A DNA stretch of 64,000 bases, taken from positions 254,179 to 318,178 of the forward strand of contig NZ_RCIO01000002.1 of NCBI RefSeq assembly GCF_004000235.1, written 5' to 3'. Both the position numbers and the translations under genes were made by a program. This stretch comes from Mesorhizobium sp. Z1-4 (GTDB lineage: Bacteria > Pseudomonadota > Alphaproteobacteria > Rhizobiales > Rhizobiaceae). Positions 8,656 through 18,674 of the stretch are shown in pieces (position 1 is the stretch's first letter; each line of letters opens with the position of its first letter). Under the pieces are notes generated by a model that was not told the DNA's origin, did not search any database, and saw nothing but the letters and a program-made list of their open reading frames with translations.

Positions 8656-10047
8656 GTGGACAGTATTTCACCGATGACCGGTATGGCGCGATCGACGCGC
8701 CCGAATGGCGGATTGCCGCCGATTCCAGAATTCGACGAAGATTTCGACAGGCTGGCGCTCGCCGGCCGCGATTGTGTTGTGCTTGCCGTTTCCGGCGGCA
8801 GCGATTCCATGGCGCTGATGCAACTTTTCGCCAGCTATGCGCGGCGCCAGTTTCCGTCGCTGAGGCTGGTTGCCGCAACCGTGGATCACCGCCTGCGCGC
8901 GGAGGCTGCTGCCGAGGCGCGGTTCGTCGCCGAAGCTGCGGCGCGCCTTGACATGGAGCATCGGACACTCGCCTGGGATGCCGCAAAGCCAGCGACCGGA
9001 CTGATGGAAGCGGCGCGCGAGGCCCGCCACAGGCTCTTGTCCCAGGCCGCCCAAGAGGCGGGTACAGACCTCGTTCTTGTGGCGCATACGATGGACGACC
9101 AGGCCGAGACGGTTGCCATGCGCGCGGCGCGCGGCGAGGGCGGGCGGGGTGGCGCAGGTATCGCCGAGGCAACGCTATACGACGGTGCGACATGGTTTGC
9201 TCGACCGCTGCTTGGCGTGCGGCGAACGGCATTGCGCGATGCGCTAAAGCGTGCCGGCGGCGGGTGGATCGACGACCCGAGCAACGAAGATGTTCGCTAT
9301 GAGCGCGTGCGCATGCGGGCAATGCTGAACAATGAAGAGATCGACTTATCTGGCGAAGCGGCATGCGCTGCGGCCGAGCTGCGGCGCGCGCTGGGCGACA
9401 ACGCAGGCGCGTTGATCGACCGGTATTCAACTATGCCGATGCCGGGGCTGATCAGGATCGACCCGGCGATGTTGGATGCTCCCGAAAGGAGCGCTGCGAT
9501 CTACGCGTTGCGTATTCTGCTTTCGACGGCAGGCGGGCAGACATTTCTGCCTGACGAAGGGCGAAGCGCGCAGGCTCTTGCCGCGCTCGCAGAAGGGCCG
9601 GCGCGGCTGACGCTGGCAGGCGCGGTGGCGGAACGCAGCAGCGGCGGGGTTTTCCTTTATCGCGAAAACCGGAACCTGCCGGCGCGTGGCGCCATATCGC
9701 CGTTCTGGGATGGACGCTATCGTATCGGGCTCCCGGACGGTGCCGGGATGGCGGTTGGAGAAACGGACGCAAGCGCGGTAGAGGCGCATGTGAAAGAAGC
9801 GCCGGGCGATGTGCCGCCCCGGCTTGCGCGAGCGGCGGTTGCGCGGCAGCCGGCTGTCTGGCGCGGCGGTGAGTGTATCGGTCTTGCCGGAGACGTTGAA
9901 GGTACTACATGCGAGCCGGTCGCAGCGCCCTGGGCGCGATATCTGCCGTCGTTCGATCTTGCTCCGGCGCGGGCGGTTTTTTCATTGATCGGTGCGCGCG
10001 CCGTGTCCGAACCTCCGCTCAACGGGCGAAGCATGCGCGGAACTTAA
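8656..10047 (+). CDS. tilS: tRNA(Ile)-lysidine synthase TilS
   Basis: A 463-residue PP-loop ATPase starting at GTG. The ATP-binding motif SGGSDS lies at residues 46-51, followed by VDHRLR and the VAHTMDDQAET segment characteristic of TilS. TilS adds lysine to C34 of tRNA-Ile(CAU) so that it reads AUA, an essential modification. The N-terminal catalytic domain (about 40-240) is well conserved; the C-terminal part is divergent, as usual in alphaproteobacteria. It is closely coupled to cpoB and followed by ftsH after a 105-bp gap that holds an RpoH-like promoter. Confidence 0.94.
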   Translation: MDSISPMTGMARSTRPNGGLPPIPEFDEDFDRLALAGRDCVVLAVSGGSDSMALMQLFASYARRQFPSLRLVAATVDHRLRAEAAAEARFVAEAAARLDMEHRTLAWDAAKPATGLMEAAREARHRLLSQAAQEAGTDLVLVAHTMDDQAETVAMRAARGEGGRGGAGIAEATLYDGATWFARPLLGVRRTALRDALKRAGGGWIDDPSNEDVRYERVRMRAMLNNEEIDLSGEAACAAAELRRALGDNAGALIDRYSTMPMPGLIRIDPAMLDAPERSAAIYALRILLSTAGGQTFLPDEGRSAQALAALAEGPARLTLAGAVAERSSGGVFLYRENRNLPARGAISPFWDGRYRIGLPDGAGMAVGETDASAVEAHVKEAPGDVPPRLARAAVARQPAVWRGGECIGLAGDVEGTTCEPVAAPWARYLPSFDLAPARAVFSLIGARAVSEPPLNGRSMRGT

Positions 10048-10065
10048 CCGAGACTAGCGGTCGCG

Positions 10066-10096
10066 CTTGGCAATCCACCGGGCGCTCCCTATGTTT
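10066..10096 (+). promoter_or_regulatory. RpoH (heat-shock) type promoter upstream of ftsH
   Basis: CTTG at 10066-10069 is followed after 18 nt by CCTATGT at 10088-10094. This matches the alphaproteobacterial RpoH consensus CTTG-N17/18-CYTATNT exactly. The predicted start near 10101 gives a leader of about 50 nt before the ftsH ATG. ftsH is a known RpoH target in many bacteria. The assignment is by motif only. Confidence 0.55.
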
Positions 10097-10152
10097 AGAA
10101 GAGAACGGGATCAACAGATTTGGCCGTTCCCCCAACCTAACCGGGACACCTC

Positions 10153-12090
<1,938 letters not shown>

Positions 12091-12117
12091 GGTTTCGCTC
12101 AAGAAATGATGCGACTG

Positions 12118-12150
12118 AAAGGCCGGAGCGTCAAAGCTCCGGCCTTTTTT
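12118..12150 (+). terminator. Rho-independent terminator after ftsH
   Basis: A 12-bp perfect stem (AAAGGCCGGAGC with GCTCCGGCCTTT) and a 6-nt loop are followed by further Ts (TTTTTT in total). It marks the end of the tilS-ftsH transcript and the left border of the accessory genes that separate ftsH from glmM. Confidence 0.9.
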
Positions 12151-12200
12151 GCTTGGGCGGCGGGCGGTTGCCCTGCGGTCAGAGATGCGGGGAGACAATC

Positions 12201-13037
12201 ATGCAAAACACCTTTTCGAAACTTGCGGCGGCACTTGTCGTATCTGCCTGGCTTTCAGGACCTTCCGGCGCCCAGGACGAAGTTCCGGCAGAGTTTGCCG
12301 GCCTCAGCGAGGAACAGGCCGAAGAAGTTTGGGAGTTCGTGTTCGGCAACGCGCTTTTTGTGCTGATGCATGAGGCAGGCCACATGCTGATTTCCGAGTT
12401 CGAGCTGCCGGTGCTTGGACGCGAGGAGGATGCAGTGGATGCCCTGTCCACGATCGTCATTCTGGAAAGCGACAATACGGTCTACGACAACGCGCTGATA
12501 GATGCGTCCGACAGCTGGTTTCTGACCGGTGCCGCGGCCGGAGCGGCCGGCGCCGATTTCGAGTTCTGGGACGAACACAGTGTGGAGGAGCAGCGCGCCT
12601 ACGCGATCGTGTGCATGATGATCGGCCACGATGCGGAGACATTCGGCGGCCTTGAAGCTGTGGAGGAGATGCCGGAAGAACGCCGCGAAAGCTGCGTGTG
12701 GGAATATCAGCAGACCGCCTCGAGCTGGTTTCGGCTGCTGGAACCGCATCTGCGCGAAAGCGGCGAGACACCCGTCACAATCACATATGAAGAGGTTTCG
12801 CAGCCCGACCTCGCCGTCTATGCGGCGGCATTCCGCGAGGCAGGAATGCTTGAGATGGCGAAGGAACTGATTGCCGACGCTTTCCTGCTCGACAGCGGTA
12901 TCGACTTCCAGATGGCGAGCTGTGGCGAACCAAACGCGTTCTGGGATCCCGCCGAGCGCACGATCACCTATTGCTACGAGCTGGGACAGGCACACGCGGA
13001 GCTGCTGGCGGACTACATGCGCAACGAGGCGCGGTAG
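12201..13037 (+). CDS. DUF4344 putative metallopeptidase, exported
   Basis: A 278-residue protein with an N-terminal signal peptide (LAAALVVSAWLSGPSGA). A zinc-protease motif HEAGH at residues 57-61 sits in FVLMHEAGHMLISEFELPV. The rest matches my recollection of DUF4344 proteins: acidic, with several Cys (IVCMMIGHDAETF, ESCVWEYQQTASSWF, MASCGEPNAFWD, ITYCYELG). It is presumably periplasmic or secreted; no substrate is known for the family. The ATG at 12201 follows GGGGAGAC; an upstream in-frame start at 12153 lies next to the ftsH terminator and is unlikely. First gene of the island between ftsH and glmM. Confidence 0.8.
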   Translation: MQNTFSKLAAALVVSAWLSGPSGAQDEVPAEFAGLSEEQAEEVWEFVFGNALFVLMHEAGHMLISEFELPVLGREEDAVDALSTIVILESDNTVYDNALIDASDSWFLTGAAAGAAGADFEFWDEHSVEEQRAYAIVCMMIGHDAETFGGLEAVEEMPEERRESCVWEYQQTASSWFRLLEPHLRESGETPVTITYEEVSQPDLAVYAAAFREAGMLEMAKELIADAFLLDSGIDFQMASCGEPNAFWDPAERTITYCYELGQAHAELLADYMRNEAR

Positions 13038-13053
13038 GCGCCACCTGCCACCG

Positions 13054-13425
13054 CTAAGCGCCAACGATGATCTGGATGTAGTCCGGTTCGGTCGCGTGGT
13101 TTGTCCAGACCCTGACACGGGTGTCGCGCCGTTCGACAGGCCAGCGTGCTAGCTCCGGGTGGTTGGCATCGAACAGCACAATCTCGCTGTGCGGCGTGGC
13201 GATCATCACGTCGAGCCGCGGCTTGCCCACCGGGACCACATCGTTCGCGCCGCCGATCTCGATGCGGATTTCGCCGTCGTGCCACATCCTGCAGCCCACA
13301 TTGATGCAATCATTGCTTGCAATGTGGTGCTGGCCGGCCCGCGGGGCCGGCACATCTACATTGCGCGAGCCGGCAACGTAGAAGCTGTTGTATTCCAGCC
13401 TGACCTGCCGCGAAATCACGCGCAT
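13054..13425 (-). CDS. Small protein resembling ComJ/Nin-type nuclease inhibitor (immunity candidate)
   Basis: A 123-residue protein starting at the ATG at 13425. It has no signal peptide or membrane helix and a beta-rich pattern. The start VRLEYNSFYVAGS and the end VRVWTNHATEPDYIQIIVG resemble, from memory, the ends of ComJ/Nin, the inhibitor of the DNA-entry nuclease NucA in Bacillus; this was not checked by search. The ATG overlaps the stop codon of the upstream Cys-rich ORF (ATGCGCGTGA), so the two are translationally coupled. That is the layout of a toxin-immunity or nuclease-inhibitor pair. An in-frame ATG at 13488 is possible but would overlap more. A generic hypothetical protein is the alternative. 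Confidence 0.5.
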   Translation of the reverse strand: MRVISRQVRLEYNSFYVAGSRNVDVPAPRAGQHHIASNDCINVGCRMWHDGEIRIEIGGANDVVPVGKPRLDVMIATPHSEIVLFDANHPELARWPVERRDTRVRVWTNHATEPDYIQIIVGA

Positions 13426-13658
13426 TTGAAACGCCGGTGCACAGATATGGTGACGTGGGCGCCCGCGATCCGGCTGCAGCTGAGGCAACTGGGAATCACC
13501 ACAGAGGTGGTTCCGAATATCCGGGGCGGGTGGTATTCCGGCACAAAGTTGCCCGATGCGGTTCCCGGTTCTCCGGCGCCACAGCGATGACAGCCCCGCT
13601 CCCTGCCTGCCGAATTTACCCGCTCCATCTCATCAACTGTCAACAAGGGCCTCGACAT
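13416..13658 (-). CDS. 80-residue CxxC...CxxC protein, possible minimal nuclease-toxin module
   Basis: A short ORF with a strong ribosome binding site (GGGAGGGAGG directly before the ATG at 13658). Two Cys pairs, CHRCG and CLSCS, flank a conserved-looking centre (GTASGNFVPEYHPPRIFG). They resemble a zinc-binding HNH-like module that, from memory, ends many bacterial polymorphic toxins, where the centre usually reads DHQPP. Here D and H are replaced (EYHPP), which may mean altered or lost activity. No secretion domain is attached. It overlaps the ComJ-like gene by 10 bp. Function is inferred; the ORF could also be a remnant of a longer toxin. Confidence 0.5.
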   Translation of the reverse strand: MSRPLLTVDEMERVNSAGRERGCHRCGAGEPGTASGNFVPEYHPPRIFGTTSVVIPSCLSCSRIAGAHVTISVHRRFKCA

Positions 13659-13895
13659 CGAGCCTCCCTCCCATGTCTAAAGTGATTTTCAGCAACGAAA
13701 CTGACGATTCGAGTCTACTCGACTCAGAGTTGCAGTTATTCTCACATCATTGAGTTTCAGTACAGTAGTTGCGAGATTGAATTGCTCAGTTAATTACATC
13801 TTTTTCGACGCGAAATTATTTACTTGAGAGATGCATTCGCGACGACGGTGTCATGGAAGTGTATCTCTGGTTGTGTCTCGTAAAACGAGGGGCAG
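13659..13895. other. AT-rich gene-free spacer
   Basis: This 237-bp stretch is markedly richer in A and T than its surroundings and has no convincing ORF. It holds small inverted repeats such as GAGTC-TACTC-GACTC near 13711-13725. It lies upstream of the coupled small-ORF pair and beyond the stop of the TetR gene, so it may carry the promoter of the pair. Its composition suggests foreign origin. Confidence 0.6.
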
Positions 13896-14531
13896 CTATT
13901 CGGACGCGTGAGTCGTGCCTTCCAGCCGTGCTACCACGAACGCCAAATAGGCCTCGGTCTCCTTGCGCAGCCAGTCGCGGTCGGTGCGGTCCTCGGTCAC
14001 GAGGTAGAGATCGACGAGGGTGCCTATTGTGGCATTGATCATCAGGACTGCGGCCTGCGGCACGTCCACGTCCGGGAGGAACCGGGCGAGAAATGGGGCG
14101 AGGATACCGCGTATGATTTCATTCCGGTTGGCGGAAAGGTCCTTGTCCACCGGCCTTGCGGAGCGCATCGCACGCAGCAGCCCGGAATGGGCGGGTATGG
14201 CCTCGGCCGCGTCAAGGTAGCTGCGCAGCAGGATGCCGGCGGCCCGGGGCGCGCCGGTGGTCTTCGGCAGTGCGGAAAGGGCGCCGTTGCAGACCGCGAC
14301 GATACGGCCGACCGTTTCATCGTAAGCCGCCAGCAGCAGGGCATCCCGGTCGGCGAAATAACGGTAGATTGTGCCCACGGCGACGCCTGTCTCGGCAGCC
14401 ACCCGTGTGGTGGTGACTGCTTCGGGCCCCTCGGCCGCGACGAGCTCTCCAACCGCGTGCAGCAATGCAGCGCGGGTGCGAAGGCTGCGCCTTTGCCGCG
14501 GCACTGCGCTGCGGTCAGCACCCTGATTCAT
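13896..14531 (-). CDS. TetR/AcrR family transcriptional regulator
   Basis: A 211-residue regulator. The N-terminal helix-turn-helix (TTTRVAAETGVAVGTIYRYF, about residues 40-59) is classic TetR; the C-terminal half is a helical ligand domain. The ATG at 14531 was chosen; the frame also has an earlier start at 14579, which would overlap a candidate operator. The gene is divergent from the beta-helix / di-heme cytochrome pair with only 78 bp between, so it most likely represses that pair and itself. The ligand is unknown. Confidence 0.85.
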   Translation of the reverse strand: MNQGADRSAVPRQRRSLRTRAALLHAVGELVAAEGPEAVTTTRVAAETGVAVGTIYRYFADRDALLLAAYDETVGRIVAVCNGALSALPKTTGAPRAAGILLRSYLDAAEAIPAHSGLLRAMRSARPVDKDLSANRNEIIRGILAPFLARFLPDVDVPQAAVLMINATIGTLVDLYLVTEDRTDRDWLRKETEAYLAFVVARLEGTTHASE

Positions 14532-14534
14532 AAG

Positions 14535-14547
14535 TGAAACTCTTTCA
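14535..14547. promoter_or_regulatory. Candidate TetR operator TGAAA-CTC-TTTCA
   Basis: A perfect 5-3-5 inverted repeat lies three bases upstream of the TetR start codon, inside the 78-bp divergent gap. A TTGACA-like -35 element for the rightward genes starts at 14554. Position and symmetry suit autoregulation by the adjacent TetR protein. No binding evidence. Confidence 0.4.
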
Positions 14548-14609
14548 GTTTTCTTGACAGCCGTCCAGCCCGGGCGCATCGTGACCGCACTGGCAAAGGG
14601 AGGAGTGCC

Positions 14610-15869
14610 ATGCCGTCACCTTCGTGCGTTCCAAAGCCGCTTCCGGCAGCCGCCGCGCTGGCCTTCTCGACATTGGTGTTTTCGGCCACCGCGGTGTTTG
14701 CGGCGGATCACCGCGTCGAGCCAGGCGAAGGAGCGAATGAACGCCTCATCGAGGCGCTGATACTGGCCGAGCCAGGCGACACGGTGACGATTGCAGCCGG
14801 ACGCTACGATCTCACCGACGGTCTCTCGCTCGACGTCGACAATGTGACCGTGCGTGGCGAGGGCGCTGAGCGCACCGTGCTCTCCTTCAAGGGACAAACC
14901 GGCGCGGGCGAGGGGCTGCTCATTACTTCCGACAAGGTGATCCTGCGCGATTTCGCAGTGGAGGACACCAAGGGCGACGGCATCAAATCCAAGGGCTCGA
15001 ACGAGATTACCTTTCGCGACCTGAGAGTCGAGTGGACCAACGGGCCGCATGAGGACAATGGCGCCTATGGCGTCTACCCCGTTTCGTCAAAGAACGTGCT
15101 GATCGACAACGTTCTGGTGCGCGGCGCTTCGGATGCCGGCATCTATGTCGGTCAGAGCGAGGACATCATCGTTCGCAATTCGACTGCCGAGTACAATGTC
15201 GCCGGCATCGAGATCGAGAATTCTTTCCGCGCCGATGTCTACGGCAACACCGCGACCCACAATACCGGCGGTATTCTGATCTTCGATCTGCCCAACCTGC
15301 CGGTGCAGGGCGGTCACGACATTCGCGTTTTCGACAACGACGTGATGGACAACGACACGCCGAACTTTGCGCCGGAGGGTAACATTGTCGGAATCGTGCC
15401 GAAGGGCATGGGCATCATGGTAATGGCCAACCGCAATGTGCACGTGTTCGGCAACCGGCTTTCCGGCAACGGCACAACGCATGTTCTGATCGCCGCCTAT
15501 CCGAACGACTATGACGACGACAGCTACATGTTCGTGCCGCGCGGCGTGTATGTCCACGACAATGACTATGGCGATGGCGGCTTTGCGCCCGACGGCGAGG
15601 TCGGCAAGATCATCACCGATGTGATCGGCGAACCGGTGCCCGACATCGTCTGGGACGGCGTGACGCGTATCCCGGAGTATTTCTCCTGGGTCTCGGCCGA
15701 GAACCGCATCTACATTTCGGAACCCGAGGGCACGAGCTTTGCCAACCTCAAGATGATTTCGCAGATGCTCCTGCCTTGGGGCTGGTGGCCCGACACCGAC
15801 ATCGCCGACTATGCGGGCAGCCTGCCTGAACCGGAGCCGGTGAAGCTGCCGCAGGACGGCGGGGCGTGA
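14610..15869 (+). CDS. Parallel beta-helix repeat protein (partner of SO2930-type cytochrome)
   Basis: A 419-residue exported protein. The signal peptide ends near VFAADHRV. The body is a right-handed parallel beta-helix with short repeats of the form DNVTVRGEG, KVILRDFAVED, NEITFRDLRVEW, KNVLIDNVLVRG, EDIIVRNSTAEYN. It matches the TIGR03805-type family, described as occurring beside a di-heme cytochrome, which is exactly the next gene (24 bp downstream). The ribosome binding site GGGAGGAG precedes the ATG. It is periplasmic or outer-surface in location. Substrate and reaction are unknown; sugar or polymer binding is possible by fold only. Confidence 0.85.
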   Translation: MPSPSCVPKPLPAAAALAFSTLVFSATAVFAADHRVEPGEGANERLIEALILAEPGDTVTIAAGRYDLTDGLSLDVDNVTVRGEGAERTVLSFKGQTGAGEGLLITSDKVILRDFAVEDTKGDGIKSKGSNEITFRDLRVEWTNGPHEDNGAYGVYPVSSKNVLIDNVLVRGASDAGIYVGQSEDIIVRNSTAEYNVAGIEIENSFRADVYGNTATHNTGGILIFDLPNLPVQGGHDIRVFDNDVMDNDTPNFAPEGNIVGIVPKGMGIMVMANRNVHVFGNRLSGNGTTHVLIAAYPNDYDDDSYMFVPRGVYVHDNDYGDGGFAPDGEVGKIITDVIGEPVPDIVWDGVTRIPEYFSWVSAENRIYISEPEGTSFANLKMISQMLLPWGWWPDTDIADYAGSLPEPEPVKLPQDGGA

Positions 15870-15892
15870 TCCCGCCATAAGGCCCGACAAGA

Positions 15893-16963
15893 ATGCGCAG
15901 AATGATGCTGAGCCGATTTGCAAAGGCCGCGTGGCTGGCGACAGCACTTCTGCTGCCCGTCTCGCAGTCGCAGGCAATTTCGGACAACGCGGTGTCGGCA
16001 AAGAAGCCGCCGAGGCTTCTGTCGGAGTTCGGCTTCTTCGCCGACATGACCGCGCAGGAGCCGGCGGTGGGCGTTGTGCCCTTCGCGATCAACACGCCGC
16101 TGTTTTCGGACAAGGCGCTGAAATTCCGCTTTGTCTATCTGCCCGAGGGCACCGCAGCGGAGTTCGCGGCGGATGAAGCCTTCGAGTTTCCGGCAGGCAC
16201 CGCGCTGATCAAGACCTTCGCTTTTCCCGCTGATTTCCGGCAGCCGGACAAGGATATCCGTCTCATCGAGACGCGAGTGCTGCTGCACCAGGAAGGCGGC
16301 TGGCAGGCCTGGGCGTATCTGTGGAACGACGAGCAGAGCGATGCGGAGTTGAAAATCGCCGGCGCCAAGGTGCCGGTCGACACAATTGCGGAGGACGGCA
16401 CGCCGCTCGCGGTCGCCTATTCGGTGCCAAACAAGAACCAATGCAAGGGCTGCCATGCGCTGAACGGCGAGATCGTGCCGATCGGTCCCAAGGCGCGCAA
16501 TCTCAACGGTGATTTCGCCTATAGGGATGGGGCCCAAAACCAGCTTGAATACTGGATCGCGCTAGGCATGCTTGAGGGCGCGCCGGAGCCAGCGGACGTC
16601 GAGGCCGTACCGGGTGCTTTCGATGTCGATGCGCCGCTCGAAACGCGCGCCCGCGCCTGGCTCGACGTGAATTGCGCGCATTGCCACCGGCGCGAAGGAC
16701 CGGCGAGCAATTCGGGGCTTTTCCTCACCTGGGGTGAGAAAGACCGCACCGCCCTCGGTATTTTGAAGCGGCCGGTTGCAGCCGGCAGGGGCGCCGGCGA
16801 CCGGGAATTCGACATCAAACCGGGCGACCCCGACGGGTCGATCCTCATCTACCGCGTCGACAGCACGGAGCCGGGCGTGATGATGCCCGAGCTCGGCCGA
16901 TCTCTGCACGATCGGGACGCAGTGGAACTGCTCAGGGCATGGATTGCCGAAATGGACGGCTAG
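15893..16963 (+). CDS. SO2930-family di-heme c-type cytochrome
   Basis: A 356-residue exported protein with an N-terminal signal sequence (AAWLATALLLPVSQSQA). Two heme c motifs are visible, CKGCH at residues 184-188 and CAHCH at 261-265, in the contexts KNQCKGCHALNGE and VNCAHCHRREGPASN. The layout and the partner gene match TIGR03806 (HNE_0200/SO2930 family). It probably passes electrons in the periplasm for a reaction that involves the beta-helix protein. Start choice among ATGs at 15893, 15902 and 15905 is uncertain. The gene ends the island; glmM begins 170 bp later. Confidence 0.88.
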   Translation: MRRMMLSRFAKAAWLATALLLPVSQSQAISDNAVSAKKPPRLLSEFGFFADMTAQEPAVGVVPFAINTPLFSDKALKFRFVYLPEGTAAEFAADEAFEFPAGTALIKTFAFPADFRQPDKDIRLIETRVLLHQEGGWQAWAYLWNDEQSDAELKIAGAKVPVDTIAEDGTPLAVAYSVPNKNQCKGCHALNGEIVPIGPKARNLNGDFAYRDGAQNQLEYWIALGMLEGAPEPADVEAVPGAFDVDAPLETRARAWLDVNCAHCHRREGPASNSGLFLTWGEKDRTALGILKRPVAAGRGAGDREFDIKPGDPDGSILIYRVDSTEPGVMMPELGRSLHDRDAVELLRAWIAEMDG

Positions 16964-17133
16964 ATTTCCGCGCCTCCGCCCGGATAGTGCCCCAACCTGT
17001 TGTTAAGCATCAGCCAAGTTTCCGCCTTGCCAGCACGGAAATCGTAACAGGGCATCACATATTGTGATCTCCGGTACTGGGGCGTATGTGGCAAAAGTCT
17101 TGCGAGGGACATGTGGGGAAAGCCGGTAAAAAC

Positions 17134-18486
17134 ATGACGAAGAAATATTTCGGCACGGATGGCATTCGCGGCAAAGCGAACAGCTTTCCGATGACGGCCG
17201 AGATCGCGATGAAAGTCGGCATGGCCGCCGGGGTGGTTTTCCAGCGCGGCGATCACCGCCACCGGGTCGTTCTCGGCAAGGATACGCGCCTCTCAGGCTA
17301 TATGATCGAAAACGCTCTGGTTGCGGGCTTCTGCGCCGCCGGCATGGATGTCTTCCTGCTCGGTCCAGTGCCGACCCCGGCCGTCTCGATGCTTGCCCGC
17401 TCGCTGCGCGCCGATATCGGCGTGATGATTTCGGCCTCGCATAACCCATTCCACGACAACGGCATCAAGCTGTTTGGCCCCGACGGCTACAAGCTCTCCG
17501 ACGAGATCGAAAACCGCATTGAATCGCTGCTGAGCCAGGACCTGTCGAGCTCGCTGGCCGCGCCGACCGCGCTTGGCCGCGCGAAACGCGTCGACGGCGT
17601 GCATGACCGCTATATCGAGTTCGCCAAGCGCACCCTGCCGCGTTCCATGTCGCTGTCGGGCCTGCGCATTGTGGTCGATTGCGCCAACGGCGCAGCCTAC
17701 AAGGTTGCGCCCGCTGCACTTTGGGAGCTGGGCGCCGAGGTTGTGACCATGGGGGTCGACCCCAATGGCTTCAACATCAATGAAGAATGCGGCTCGACCC
17801 ATCCCTACGGTCTTTCCAAGAAAGTGCATGAAGTGCGGGCCGATATCGGCATTGCGCTCGATGGCGACGCCGACCGTGTGGTGATTGTCGACGAAAACGG
17901 CACCGTGATCGATGGCGACCAGATCATGGCGCTGATCGCGCAGAGCTGGCAGGAGGCCGAACGCCTCTCGGGCGGGGGCGTGGTTGCGACCATCATGTCC
18001 AATCTCGGGCTTGAGCGGTTTCTGACCGGACGCAAGCTCGGGCTGCACCGCACCAAGGTGGGCGACCGCTACGTGGTCGAGCACATGCGGGCGCATGGCT
18101 ACAATGTCGGCGGCGAACAGTCGGGCCACATTGTGCTTTCGGATTTCTCGACCACCGGCGACGGGCTGCTGGCCGCGCTGCAGGTGCTGGCCTGCATCAA
18201 ACGCGAGGACAAGCCGGCGAGCGAAGTGTGCAGCAAATTCGAGCCGGTGCCGCAGCTCTTAAAGAATGTGCGCTTTGCCGGCGGCAAGCCGCTGGAGAGC
18301 GCGCCCGTGAAGGCGATGATCGACGATGCGCGGGCCAGGCTCGGGGAAAACGGCCGGCTGGTCATCCGGCCTTCAGGCACGGAACCGCTGATCCGCGTGA
18401 TGGCGGAGGCAGACGACCGGGCGCTGATAGAGAGTGTGGTCGACGACATTGTCGGCGCCATTTCGGAAACGCGCTCGGCAGCATAG
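17134..18486 (+). CDS. glmM: Phosphoglucosamine mutase GlmM
   Basis: A 450-residue alpha-D-phosphohexomutase converting glucosamine-6-phosphate to glucosamine-1-phosphate for UDP-GlcNAc, peptidoglycan and LPS synthesis. The N-terminal [13 protein letters not shown] is diagnostic. The phosphoserine loop [11 protein letters not shown] carries Ser102, the metal loop is DGDADR and the phosphate-binding loop is [12 protein letters not shown]. The ATG at 17134 gives the standard N-terminus; an upstream in-frame ATG (17086) is rejected. In relatives glmM directly follows ftsH. A strong terminator follows. Confidence 0.98.
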   Translation: MTKKYFGTDGIRGKANSFPMTAEIAMKVGMAAGVVFQRGDHRHRVVLGKDTRLSGYMIENALVAGFCAAGMDVFLLGPVPTPAVSMLARSLRADIGVMISASHNPFHDNGIKLFGPDGYKLSDEIENRIESLLSQDLSSSLAAPTALGRAKRVDGVHDRYIEFAKRTLPRSMSLSGLRIVVDCANGAAYKVAPAALWELGAEVVTMGVDPNGFNINEECGSTHPYGLSKKVHEVRADIGIALDGDADRVVIVDENGTVIDGDQIMALIAQSWQEAERLSGGGVVATIMSNLGLERFLTGRKLGLHRTKVGDRYVVEHMRAHGYNVGGEQSGHIVLSDFSTTGDGLLAALQVLACIKREDKPASEVCSKFEPVPQLLKNVRFAGGKPLESAPVKAMIDDARARLGENGRLVIRPSGTEPLIRVMAEADDRALIESVVDDIVGAISETRSAA

Positions 18487-18505
18487 CTGTTATCCAAAGT
18501 ACAAC

Positions 18506-18536
18506 GAAAAAGCCCGCCTCCCGAGGCGGGCTTTTT
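18506..18536 (+). terminator. Rho-independent terminator after glmM
   Basis: A stem of AAAAAGCCCGCCTC with the matching GGCGGGCTTTTT around a CCGA-type loop, with a T run. The symmetric A and T flanks would let it work in both directions. Confidence 0.9.
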
Positions 18537-18585
18537 GTTTGTGCGGGCGCGGCTGAACACCAGTTATTAAGGTAAAAAGTTAGGG

Positions 18586-18601
18586 TTAAGCGCCGCTTAA
18601 C
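18586..18601 (+). promoter_or_regulatory. CtrA-type box upstream of first OMP gene
   Basis: TTAA-GCGCCGC-TTAAC is a perfect match to the CtrA consensus TTAA-N7-TTAAC. The box is part of a 17-nt palindrome (GTTAAGCG-C-CGCTTAAC). It lies about 75 bp before the start codon. CtrA is reported to control omp25 in Brucella; control here is inferred from the site. Confidence 0.6.
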
Positions 18602-18674
18602 TTTTAGCTGGCATGCTGGGTGGGATTTCAATCGATCCGGCATCCGCGCCGGGAAAAACCAAGGGTCGCTCCAC

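Noticed and set aside
14610-15869. Beta-helix protein as a pectate lyase
   Set aside because: Fold alone suggested it, but no catalytic lyase residues were recognised and the cytochrome partner points to the TIGR03805 family.
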